Assembly: GCF_004357995.1 (NCBI RefSeq)
Contig: NZ_SMTK01000004.1
Span: forward strand, 124,001-188,000
Source of the DNA: Arthrobacter crusticola
GTDB taxonomy: Bacteria; Actinomycetota; Actinomycetes; Actinomycetales; Micrococcaceae
Reading direction: 5' to 3'
Length of the DNA stretch: 64,000 nucleotides
The translations under genes were made by a program, and so were the position numbers. The notes under the pieces are model-generated. The model ran no database searches. It had not been told where the DNA came from and saw only the letters and a list, made by a program, of their open reading frames with translations. Shown here one piece after another: positions 56,768 through 64,000 of this stretch (position 1 is the stretch's first letter; each line of letters starts with the position of its first letter).

Positions 56768-59152
56768 ATGCCGGAACCCGATTTCGAGCGGCTCGACGCC
56801 TGGTGGCGGGCCGCGAACTACCTCTCCGTCGGCCAGATCTACCTTCGTGACAACCCGCTGCTGAAGCGCCCGCTCGAAGGCGGCGACGTCAAGGCCCGGC
56901 TGCTCGGCCACTGGGGGACCACCCCGGGCCTCAACTTTGTCTACGCCCACCTGAACCGGGTGATCCGGGAACAGCGGCAGGCGATGCTGTTCGTCACCGG
57001 CCCCGGCCACGGCGGACCGGCCAATGTCGCCAACGCCTGGCTCGAGGGAACGTACTCCGAGGTGTACTCACACATCGGCAGGGATGAAACCGGTCTGAAG
57101 GACCTGTTTAAGCAGTTCAGCTACCCCGGCGGCATCCCCTCCCACGCGGCCCCCGAATCGCCCGGGTCCATCCACGAGGGCGGTGAGCTCGGCTACGCCC
57201 TCGTCCACGCCTACGGCGCCGTGTTCGACAATCCGGACCTCCTGGCCGTGGCCGTGGTGGGCGACGGGGAGGCCGAAACCGGCCCGCTGGCGGCAAGCTG
57301 GCACTCCAACAACTTCCTCAATCCCGCCCTCGACGGCGCCGTACTCCCTATCCTGCACCTCAACGGCTACAAGATCGCCAACCCCACGGTGCTGGCCCGC
57401 ATGCCCGAAGAGCAGCTGCGGCAGCTGATGTCCGGCTACGGCTACGAGCCCCACTTCGTCACCGTCAGCGACCCGCGCGCCACCGCGCAGGCGCACCGGG
57501 ATTTCGCGGCGGCCCTGGACGAATGCCTCACAACGATCCGGGACATCCAGCAGCGGGCCCGGTCGGACGGGGACCTCCCGGAGGGGACGCCCCGCTGGCC
57601 CATGATCGTCCTGCGCTCGCCCAAGGGCTGGACCGGGCCCGACGTCGTCGACGGCAAGCAGGTCGAGGGCACCTGGCGCTCCCACCAGGTGCCGCTGTCG
57701 GAGATCCATACCAGCCCCGGGCACCTGCGCCAGCTCGAGGAGTGGATGCGGTCCTATGGACCGGAGGAGCTCTTCACCGAAACCGGGGAGCTGCGCCCCG
57801 ATCTCGCCTCCCTCGCGCCGGAGGGCGACCTGCGGATGAGCGCCACCCCCTACGCCAACGGCGGCTGGCTGCTGCGCGACCTCAAGCTGCCCGACTACTT
57901 CGGCCACGCCGTGAAGGTGGACTCACCGGGCAGCGAAAAGGTGAGCCCGATGATCACCGTCGGCGGGTACCTGCGCGACATCATCGCGGCGAACCCCACG
58001 AACTTCCGCGTCTTCGGCCCCGACGAGACGGCGTCCAACCGGCTCTCGGCGGTCTACGACGTCACCGACAAGGCGTGGCAGGCACGCACCGAGGAGGTCG
58101 ACGAGCATCTGGCCCGCTCCGGCCGGGTCCTTGAGGTGCTCAGTGAGCACCTCTGCCAGGGCTGGCTCGAGGGCTACCTGCTCACCGGACGGCACGGAGT
58201 GTTCAACTGCTACGAGGCGTTCGTCCACATCGTCGACTCGATGTTCAACCAGTTCGCCAAGTGGCTCAAGGTGCACCAGGACCTGTCCTGGCGCCGTCCG
58301 ATCGCGTCCTTCAATTACCTGCTCTCCAGCCATGTGTGGCAGCAGGACCATAACGGGTTCTCCCATCAGGACCCCGGGTTCATCGACCACGTGGTGAACA
58401 AGAAGGCCGACGTGATCCGCGTCTACCTGCCGCCGGACACCAACACGATGCTGGCCGTGACCGAGCACTGCATGCAGACCCGGGACACCGTCAACGTGAT
58501 CATCACCGGCAAGCAGCCCAATCCCACCTGGCTCGGGCCCGAGGAGGCCCGTCTGCACGTTCGGCGGGGCATCGGGGTATGGGACTTCGCCGGGCGAGAG
58601 GACGCCGGAGCGGATCCGGACGTCGTCCTCGGCTGCGCCGGCGACGTGCCGACGCTCGAGACGGTCGCGGCGGCGGGCCTGCTCAAGGCGGGCATCCCGT
58701 CGCTGAGGATCCGGGTGGTCAATGTGGTGGACCTGATGCGGCTGCAGGACGACGCCGAGCACCCGCACGGGCTGAAGGCGCGGGCGTTCGACAACCTGTT
58801 CACCACTGATCGACCCGTGATCTTCGCCTACCACGGCTACCCGTGGCTGATCCACCGCCTGACCTACCGCAGAACCAACCACGCGAACCTTCACGTCCGC
58901 GGCTACAAGGAGGAGGGGACGACCACAACACCCTTCGACATGGCCATGCTGAACCAGATCGACCGGTACTCACTGGCCATGGACGTGATCGATCGGGTCC
59001 CGTCGCTCGGTTCCACCCAGGCCTCGCTGCGCCAGTCGCTGCAGGACCAGCGGCAGCGTGCCTGGCAGCACACCCGGGACGCCGGGGAGGACGCCGGCTT
59101 CATCACCGGCTGGACCCTCGACGAGTCCTCGCCCGACGATTCCCAGAACTAG
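56768..59152 (+). CDS. xfp: Phosphoketolase (xylulose 5-phosphate/fructose 6-phosphate)
   Basis: A 794-residue thiamine diphosphate enzyme that splits xylulose 5-phosphate (and often fructose 6-phosphate) with phosphate to acetyl phosphate. Motifs are [20 protein letters not shown] (thiamine diphosphate site), [17 protein letters not shown] and GKQPNPTWL. The length is normal for the family. GAGGAGG precedes ATG 56768. It follows ligD on the same strand but is not related in function. With Gnd in this window it points to flexible pentose phosphate use. Confidence 0.95.
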   Translation: MPEPDFERLDAWWRAANYLSVGQIYLRDNPLLKRPLEGGDVKARLLGHWGTTPGLNFVYAHLNRVIREQRQAMLFVTGPGHGGPANVANAWLEGTYSEVYSHIGRDETGLKDLFKQFSYPGGIPSHAAPESPGSIHEGGELGYALVHAYGAVFDNPDLLAVAVVGDGEAETGPLAASWHSNNFLNPALDGAVLPILHLNGYKIANPTVLARMPEEQLRQLMSGYGYEPHFVTVSDPRATAQAHRDFAAALDECLTTIRDIQQRARSDGDLPEGTPRWPMIVLRSPKGWTGPDVVDGKQVEGTWRSHQVPLSEIHTSPGHLRQLEEWMRSYGPEELFTETGELRPDLASLAPEGDLRMSATPYANGGWLLRDLKLPDYFGHAVKVDSPGSEKVSPMITVGGYLRDIIAANPTNFRVFGPDETASNRLSAVYDVTDKAWQARTEEVDEHLARSGRVLEVLSEHLCQGWLEGYLLTGRHGVFNCYEAFVHIVDSMFNQFAKWLKVHQDLSWRRPIASFNYLLSSHVWQQDHNGFSHQDPGFIDHVVNKKADVIRVYLPPDTNTMLAVTEHCMQTRDTVNVIITGKQPNPTWLGPEEARLHVRRGIGVWDFAGREDAGADPDVVLGCAGDVPTLETVAAAGLLKAGIPSLRIRVVNVVDLMRLQDDAEHPHGLKARAFDNLFTTDRPVIFAYHGYPWLIHRLTYRRTNHANLHVRGYKEEGTTTTPFDMAMLNQIDRYSLAMDVIDRVPSLGSTQASLRQSLQDQRQRAWQHTRDAGEDAGFITGWTLDESSPDDSQN

Positions 59153-59232
59153 GAACCGCCATCGGGTAGCCGGGCCCCTGCGGCCCGGCACCGCGGACGG
59201 ACCTCAAACCGGGGAGCGATGGGCGGCGGGGC

Positions 59233-60345
59233 TCAACGGGTGTTCTCCTGCAGGGCCCGGTAGTTCTGCATCGAGCGCATCCTGCGCTGGAGGCTGTCCC
59301 GGCGCGGAGTGGACTCCGCGTCGGGGGCCTCGGCCGTGAGGTCGATGTGGCGCTGCCCGTAGTGCCAGAGCAGCATGTCGTCGAGCAGCCGGTCGGGGCC
59401 GGGGGAGTACCGGTGGTCGAGGGCGCGGCGCACCGTGGTGATGGTGTCGGCCTGCAGCAGGGCCACGAGTTCGAGGGTGGTTCGCAGCCCGTGGGCGGCA
59501 AGGAGTTCGGCGGCCCAGCCCCAGTTGTCGTCGGCCTTCCGGTCGACGTGGGGCAGCAGGGTCTTCCAGACGTGCCGGATACGGTTGGGGGTCAGCGGCG
59601 CGCTGCCCTCTCCGGCCTCGTCCCAGAACCCGGTCACCGTCTCGTAGCGTTCGTGGAGCTCGGCGAAGGCCGACTCGACGGTTTCGAGCATCGCGGCCGT
59701 CCCGGTGAACTGCCGGTCGAAGTAGGGGCTCCACGCCTTGGGATTGGAGGCCTTGAAGCGGATGTCGTGTTCGATCTCGGACCAGGCATGGGCGAGGACG
59801 GTGCGGACCTGCACCTCGAAGAGGTAGCTGCCGCCGGCCTTGGAATCGGGGTCGAGGGCCTGCTGGTACCGCCGGACGACGTCGTTGTGGATGCTGCGCA
59901 TGATCAGGTGCCGGCTCGAGTACCCGTAGGTGCCCGATTCGATCGACCCGATGTCCTTCTCGCGGTCCCCGCGGCAATCGAAGTCCTGCCGCTGGCGCTT
60001 GATGAGGTTCGCGGCGAGGTCCACCTCATGGGGGAGGGTGGTGATGACCCGGATCCCGACGAGGTCGGTGAGGTTGCGCAGCGGGTCGGGGAAAACGAGC
60101 GCCGGCACCGCCCCCGGCTCGGTGGGCGCGAGGATCCGGGAGGCCTTGTCGCGGAAGGATTCGACCGTCTTGGTGCGCGCGGTGACGAACAGGGGCCGCA
60201 GGTCCGAGGGGTCGAAGATCGCCGAGATGCTGCGGCGCATCTCCTCGGTCACCGCCTCGAGCTGGGGCCGCACCCGCGTGAACTCCCGCGTCGACGCTTC
60301 GACCGCCGGGCGCAGGCGGTCGTCGAGGTCATCCCACGCGCTCAC
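59233..60345 (-). CDS. RelA/SpoT-domain protein (putative alarmone synthetase)
   Basis: A 370-residue protein. Its (p)ppGpp synthetase-like domain spans about 55-215: DLVGIRVITTLPHEVDL, GTYGYSSRHLIM, and EVQVRTVLAHAWSEIEHD, the signature of the family. It lacks the HD hydrolase and the TGS/ACT domains of full-length Rel. The C-terminal ~150 residues are unlike small alarmone synthetases I know. Activity must be considered unproven. The GTG start at 60345 has GGAGG upstream. Confidence 0.85.
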   Translation of the reverse strand: MSAWDDLDDRLRPAVEASTREFTRVRPQLEAVTEEMRRSISAIFDPSDLRPLFVTARTKTVESFRDKASRILAPTEPGAVPALVFPDPLRNLTDLVGIRVITTLPHEVDLAANLIKRQRQDFDCRGDREKDIGSIESGTYGYSSRHLIMRSIHNDVVRRYQQALDPDSKAGGSYLFEVQVRTVLAHAWSEIEHDIRFKASNPKAWSPYFDRQFTGTAAMLETVESAFAELHERYETVTGFWDEAGEGSAPLTPNRIRHVWKTLLPHVDRKADDNWGWAAELLAAHGLRTTLELVALLQADTITTVRRALDHRYSPGPDRLLDDMLLWHYGQRHIDLTAEAPDAESTPRRDSLQRRMRSMQNYRALQENTR

Positions 60346-60411
60346 AAAGGGCCTCCCGGTCTCGGCGTTTCTGCAATCCTAGCCGCCGGCCGCGACGGTT
60401 ATGCTTCCGGT

Positions 60412-61308
60412 GTGAACCAGCCGGGACGACGCAACGTATTGGCACTCCTCGGCGCGCTGGGAGCTGCGGTGCTGCCCGGCTGCGCCCGCCCGGCCAACCG
60501 TGCCGGGACGCCGGCCGACGGCGCCGCCCGGCGCTACCGCTACGGCTCCGATCCCAGCCAGTTCGCCGATCTCTATCTGCCCTCACCGGCCTCACAGCCG
60601 GGGGTGGTGGTGATCATCCACGGCGGGTACTGGCGTTCGACCTACGGTGCCGACCTGGGAGAACCGCTGGCCCGGGACCTGGCGGACCGGGGCTACGCCT
60701 GCTGGAACCTCGAGTACCGCAGGGTCGGCAACGGCGGCGGCTGGCCCGGGACCTTCGAGGACATCGGAGCCGGGATCGACCTTCTGGCCGAGGCGGCGGC
60801 GCGGCACGGACTCGACCTGACCGCCGTGACGGCCCTGGGCCACTCCGCCGGCGGCCACCTCGCCGTGTGGGCTGCGGGGCGCGACGGCCTTCCCGCCGAC
60901 GCCCCGGGCGCGGGCCCGGCGGCGGTGCCGTTGACGGCGGTCGTGAGCCAGTCGGGAGTGCTCAATCTCGCCCAGGCGCACGACCTGAACCTCAGCAACG
61001 GCGCCGTCGAGGCCCTGCTCGGCGCATCCCCGGCGGACGAGCCGGACCGGTACCGGTGGGCTGATCCCATGACGGCGGTGCCCCTTCCCGTGCCCGTTTA
61101 CGCGCTGCACGGGGAGGAGGACACAACGGTCCCGCTGAGCCAGTCCGAAAGCTATGTGGCCGCCGCCGCGCGGGCGGGCTCGGCGGCGGAGCTCCTGCCG
61201 ATTCCGGGCGACCATTTCGCGATGATCACTCCCGGCACTGAAGCGTGGGAGCGGGTGGTTGCGGCCGTCGACCGGGCCGCCACCACCCGGCAGGGCTCCG
61301 CCGGATGA
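60412..61308 (+). CDS. Alpha/beta-hydrolase lipoprotein (BD-FAE/esterase type)
   Basis: A 298-residue esterase-like enzyme. Signal peptide with lipobox LPGC (Cys ~21), then the oxyanion HGGYWR motif and the nucleophile elbow GHSAGGHLAVW. A C-terminal HGEEDTTVPLSQS region holds the acid and GDHFAMI the histidine. It is related to kynurenine formamidase/carboxylesterase-type hydrolases; the substrate is unknown. I start at GTG 60412: the frame is open far upstream but lies in the antisense of the RelA gene. TATGCT ends 6 nt before GTG, a leaderless pattern. Confidence 0.88.
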   Translation: MNQPGRRNVLALLGALGAAVLPGCARPANRAGTPADGAARRYRYGSDPSQFADLYLPSPASQPGVVVIIHGGYWRSTYGADLGEPLARDLADRGYACWNLEYRRVGNGGGWPGTFEDIGAGIDLLAEAAARHGLDLTAVTALGHSAGGHLAVWAAGRDGLPADAPGAGPAAVPLTAVVSQSGVLNLAQAHDLNLSNGAVEALLGASPADEPDRYRWADPMTAVPLPVPVYALHGEEDTTVPLSQSESYVAAAARAGSAAELLPIPGDHFAMITPGTEAWERVVAAVDRAATTRQGSAG

Positions 61309-61311
61309 GCC

Positions 61312-62106
61312 CTAGTTCAGGGCGCGGATGCCTTCGGGCAGCACGCCGCCGTTGAGCAGGTCCGCGGCGGTGTCCGCGAGGGCCGTCAGGGCCACCCGCT
61401 GGGTGAAGGGGCCGTAGGAAATGCGGGCCACGCCCAGTTCCTGGAGCCGGGCCGGGGCCAGGGACCCCGGAATCCCGATCACGCTGAGGCGCTTCTGCCC
61501 GATGCCTTCGACGAGGGCACGCACCGTGTCCTCGTCGAAGAGGCCCGGGACGAAGACGGTCGACGCGCCGACCTCGAGGTACGCCCGGCCGCGTTCGATC
61601 GCCTCGGCCAGGACCTCCTTCGGGTCGCGGCCCGCGCCGCGCACGAACGCGTCGGTGCGGGCATTGAGCACGAAGGGGACGCCTTCCGCCTCGCCGGCCT
61701 TCACCGCTGCCTCCATCTTTGCCACGGAGTCGGCCAGGGGCTCCATCCGGTCCTCGATATTGGCGCCGATGATGCCCACGCCGATCGCGCGCCGCACGGT
61801 CTCACCCGCATTGCCGTACCCGCCATCGAGGTCGGCGCTGACGGGCAGCTCGGTCGCCGCCGCAATACGGGAGATGGAATCGATCATGAGATCGAGCGGG
61901 ACGGTGCCGTCCTGGTAGCCCAGGCTCGACGCGATGGAGTGACCCGCCGTGGCCAGCGCGCGGGTTCCGGGAACGTCGGCGATGGTCTTGGCGGAAATGG
62001 CATCCCACACGTTGACGACCTGCAGGATCTCGGGGGCGCGGTGGAGGTTGAGGAACTCCGTGGCCTTGGCGGACAGGGAAGCGGGCGAGCTGCTCGGTGT
62101 AGTCAT
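61312..62106 (-). CDS. Isocitrate lyase/PEP mutase family enzyme
   Basis: A 264-residue TIM-barrel enzyme of the ICL/PEPM superfamily: NVWDAISAK, the metal site SADLDGGYGN, GANIEDR and NARTDAF. It is much shorter than true isocitrate lyase and lacks its KKCGH motif, so it may be an oxaloacetate hydrolase- or carboxyphosphonoenolpyruvate-type enzyme; the reaction is unknown. TAAGGT ends 6 nt before ATG 62106. The next gene upstream ends 4 bp away on the same strand. Confidence 0.88.
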   Translation of the reverse strand: MTTPSSSPASLSAKATEFLNLHRAPEILQVVNVWDAISAKTIADVPGTRALATAGHSIASSLGYQDGTVPLDLMIDSISRIAAATELPVSADLDGGYGNAGETVRRAIGVGIIGANIEDRMEPLADSVAKMEAAVKAGEAEGVPFVLNARTDAFVRGAGRDPKEVLAEAIERGRAYLEVGASTVFVPGLFDEDTVRALVEGIGQKRLSVIGIPGSLAPARLQELGVARISYGPFTQRVALTALADTAADLLNGGVLPEGIRALN

Positions 62107-62110
62107 GATT

Positions 62111-62758
62111 TCACCTTACGACCCCAGCCCGGCCGATCCACAGAGCGGCGGCTGTGACGTCGTCGGCGGTGATTCCATGGCCGCCCGGGTGGGTGGCGCG
62201 CTCGACGTCGGCGCCGTGGGACTGGAGGACCGCGGTGAGCCGTTCGACACTGTCCTGGGGGGCCATGGGGTCCTCGGCGCCGTTGAACAGTGCGACGCGG
62301 GTGCCGGCCAGGTCGGTGTCGACGGGGTGCGCATCCAGGGGATACATGCCAGAAAAGGCCACCACCCGGTCGAGCTCTCCGGGGTGGAGCAGCGCGGTCG
62401 CCAGGGCGATATTGGCCCCGTTGGAGAAGCCCACAGCGGCCACCGGCCGGTCCCCGAGGCCGTAGGCCTCCCGGGCCCAGCCGAGGAAGCCTGCAAGCTC
62501 CCCGGCCCGGGCGACCACGTCGGCGGTGTCGAACACGCCCTCCCGCAGGCGCCGGAACCACCGGTTCATGCCGTTCTCGCTCACCGGCCCGCGGGGGGAG
62601 AGGATTCCGGCCCCGGGGGACAGACGCGGGGCCAGGGGGAGCAGGTCGTGCTCGCTGCCGCCGGTGCCGTGCAGGAGCAGCAGCACCGGAGTCCCGGGGT
62701 CGCCGGGTTCGAAAACGTGCGGCCAGGGGTGCGCGGGGGTTGCCGGGGTCTCAGTCAT
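62111..62758 (-). CDS. Carboxylesterase/phospholipase-type hydrolase (MhqD-like)
   Basis: A 215-residue alpha/beta hydrolase: LLLLHGTGGSEHDLLPLA, nucleophile GFSNGANIALA, acid in FNGAEDPMAP and GGHGI with the histidine. It resembles MhqD. I start at ATG 62758, which overlaps the end of the dioxygenase gene by 8 bp, in place of an in-frame codon 39 bp upstream. In Bacillus, mhqO and mhqD are induced together by quinones; the pair here is arranged alike. Confidence 0.88.
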   Translation of the reverse strand: MTETPATPAHPWPHVFEPGDPGTPVLLLLHGTGGSEHDLLPLAPRLSPGAGILSPRGPVSENGMNRWFRRLREGVFDTADVVARAGELAGFLGWAREAYGLGDRPVAAVGFSNGANIALATALLHPGELDRVVAFSGMYPLDAHPVDTDLAGTRVALFNGAEDPMAPQDSVERLTAVLQSHGADVERATHPGGHGITADDVTAAALWIGRAGVVR

Positions 62759-63755
62759 CGGTCGGCTCCGTCGCGGTGCCCCCGGCGGACCCGGCAAGCC
62801 TGGGGTTGTTTTCCTCGGGCAGGCTCAGCGGGGCCACGGAGGCGGCGATGGCCTCGCGGCTGGGCTCAAGCCACGGCGGGAGCTTCAGGCCGCGGCCCAG
62901 CTCGAGCAGCGGCTCATCGATATTGAAGCCCGGGGTGTCGGTGGCAATCTCGAACAGGGTGCCGCCGGGTTCGCGGAAGTAGATCGAGGTGAAGTACTGC
63001 CGGTCGAGGATCTCGGTCACGGCGTGCCCGCGGGAGGTCAATTCGTCCCGCCAGGCCTCCTGGGTGGCCTTGTCCGGGACGCGGAAGGCAACGTGGTGCA
63101 CGGTGCCCCCGGCGATCAGGCCGCGGTCGGCGCGCGGGTCGGCGATCACGTCGACCACCGTGCCCGGCTCGCCTGCGCCGGTCGAGAGCCGGTACCTGTC
63201 CGCACCCTCCGAGAGAATGTCCAGGCCGAGGTCCTGGGTCAGCGTCGCCAGGGTGCCCTCGGGGTCGGCAACCGTCAGCACCGAGGAGTGCTGTCCGCGC
63301 ACCGCATACTGTGCCGGCACGGATGCCGAGTCCCACGGGTCGCGGGGATCCTCGAGGGAGGATGCCACAAGGTCGATCTGCAGCCCGTCCGGGTCCCTCA
63401 GCGACAGGCGTTCCTCCGCCGAGGAGCTTCCGGTGATCTGCGAGTCGACGCCGAGGTCCTGAAAGTGGCTCTGCCACCAGCCCAGGGTGCCCTGGGGCAC
63501 CGAGAAAGCGGTGGTCGTTGACTGTCCGGCGCCGATCCTGCCCGCCGGGACACCCTTCCAGGGGAAGAAGGTGAGCAGCGAGCCCGGACGGCCGGATTCG
63601 TCGCCGTAGTAGAGGTGGTACGTGCCCGGATCGTCGAAGTTCACCGTCCGCTTCACCAGGCGCAGTCCGAGGCCCCGGATATAGAAATCGACATTGCGCT
63701 GCGGATCCCCCGCAATCGCCGTCACATGGTGCAAACCGCTCGTATTTGCCGTCAC
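62751..63755 (-). CDS. Ring-cleaving dioxygenase (MhqO/LinE-like, VOC family)
   Basis: A 334-residue protein with two vicinal-oxygen-chelate domains. Metal ligands are visible in GLHHVTAIAG, TVHHVAFRVPD and GGTLFEIATD. Related enzymes open hydroquinone-type rings and detoxify quinones. I choose GTG 63755 because GAGGGG lies 7 nt upstream; TTG 63761 would be too close to it. It is co-directional with the hydrolase gene that follows. No MarR-type regulator gene is seen in the window. Confidence 0.88.
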   Translation of the reverse strand: MTANTSGLHHVTAIAGDPQRNVDFYIRGLGLRLVKRTVNFDDPGTYHLYYGDESGRPGSLLTFFPWKGVPAGRIGAGQSTTTAFSVPQGTLGWWQSHFQDLGVDSQITGSSSAEERLSLRDPDGLQIDLVASSLEDPRDPWDSASVPAQYAVRGQHSSVLTVADPEGTLATLTQDLGLDILSEGADRYRLSTGAGEPGTVVDVIADPRADRGLIAGGTVHHVAFRVPDKATQEAWRDELTSRGHAVTEILDRQYFTSIYFREPGGTLFEIATDTPGFNIDEPLLELGRGLKLPPWLEPSREAIAASVAPLSLPEENNPRLAGSAGGTATEPTDD

Positions 63756-63897
63756 CGTCAAACCCCTCTTCGAAGAACTCCACCCCCGGCCGGAGGTGTA
63801 TATGCAAACGAATGTACTTTAGGTTTTGTTCCTGTGCTTCGCAGGTGGCGGGATCCACCCGTCGAATTCGTTCAGGATGGTGTGTCATCCTGTGTCA

Positions 63898-64000
63898 ATG
63901 GCCGCAAAAATCAGGGTGCATGGATGGGTGCGGCGCACCGGCATCGAAGTGACCGGCTGGACCTGCGTGGTTTTTGGCTTCGCGGCGCTTGTCCTTCCCG
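63898..64000 (+). CDS. Probable PGPGW-family membrane protein, N-terminal fragment
   Basis: The first 34 residues of a protein cut by the window edge: a basic start, then the hydrophobic segment EVTGWTCVVFGFAALVLP. This is how TMPGPGW proteins begin, with PGPG expected next, but that part lies outside the window. A CAGGATG-N6-CATCCTG palindrome (63873-63892) sits just before the ATG, which has no ribosome binding site. Confidence 0.55.
   Translation, partial: MAAKIRVHGWVRRTGIEVTGWTCVVFGFAALVLP

Noticed and set aside
59169..59189. GC-rich 8-bp hairpin behind the phosphoketolase gene
   Set aside because: No T-run follows and the stem is short, so I do not call it a terminator.
59347..60411. 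Upstream extension of the lipoprotein hydrolase frame to give a 653-residue protein
   Set aside because: This part is antisense to the RelA/SpoT-domain gene and has no family likeness. The hydrolase begins at GTG 60412 with a normal lipoprotein signal.

Overview
This window is the replication-origin region of a high-GC actinobacterium. The gene order (trxB-trxA, parB-parA-rsmG-jag-yidC-yidD-rnpA-rpmH, oriC, dnaA-dnaN-gnd-recF-dciA-gyrB-gyrA-DUF3566, tRNA-Ile, tRNA-Ala, then crgA and the pknB-pknA-pbpA-rodA-pstP-fhaB-fhaA cluster) and the proteins themselves fit Micrococcales, most likely Micrococcaceae (Arthrobacter-related). The genus is an inference. I see no insertion sequence, prophage or CRISPR array.

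Layout. 1-3760: the end of trxB, then trxA, then about 2.85 kb without a convincing gene that carries nine parS-type sites (eight exact, one degenerate). The last exact one sits at the centre of a perfect 38-bp palindrome behind parB. 3761-9796: the leftward parB/parA and ribosome/membrane-insertion cluster, with two more parS sites inside parB and parA. 9797-12228: dnaA flanked by two groups of DnaA boxes; the dnaA-dnaN spacer also has an AT-rich patch and is the best oriC core. 12229-22158: the rightward replication and gyrase cluster, a small DLW-39-type gene and two tRNAs. Genes run away from oriC on both sides.

22269-28341: EamA transporter, an unrecognised anchored protein, cyclophilin, zinc-finger rhomboid, a gene-free gap between convergent genes with four exact DnaA boxes and a CRP/GlxR-like palindrome, then SDR, crgA and an amidotransferase. 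28471-37835: a compact leftward operon for phosphorylation control of growth and division, with most genes overlapping by a few bases. 38160-44270: tRNA-Leu and the leftward imuA-imuB-dnaE2 mutasome behind a LexA-like box. 44379-50562: DUF5997 and a LysR-type effector domain lacking its HTH (divergent), GAF-ANTAR, Dps, an SRPBCC protein, an orphan PstS, an SDR and Hsp20 with both CIRCE-like and HAIR-like operators. 50839-64000: tRNA-Val, NhaA, Ku and LigD (two-gene NHEJ), phosphoketolase, a RelA/SpoT-domain protein, a lipoprotein hydrolase, an ICL/PEP-mutase family enzyme, an MhqO/MhqD-like pair, and the start of a probable PGPGW membrane protein.

How the parts work together: ParB loads at the parS cluster about 8-10 kb left of oriC and ParA moves the origins; DnaA initiates at oriC and may also be bound at the 25.8-kb box cluster; DciA, DnaN, RecF and gyrase serve the forks; CrgA, PknA/B, PstP, FhaA/B, PbpA and RodA link growth signals to the cell wall. 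The right half is mostly stress and DNA-repair functions. Several genes have a TANNNT hexamer 6-7 nt before the start codon and no Shine-Dalgarno sequence, which suggests leaderless transcripts.
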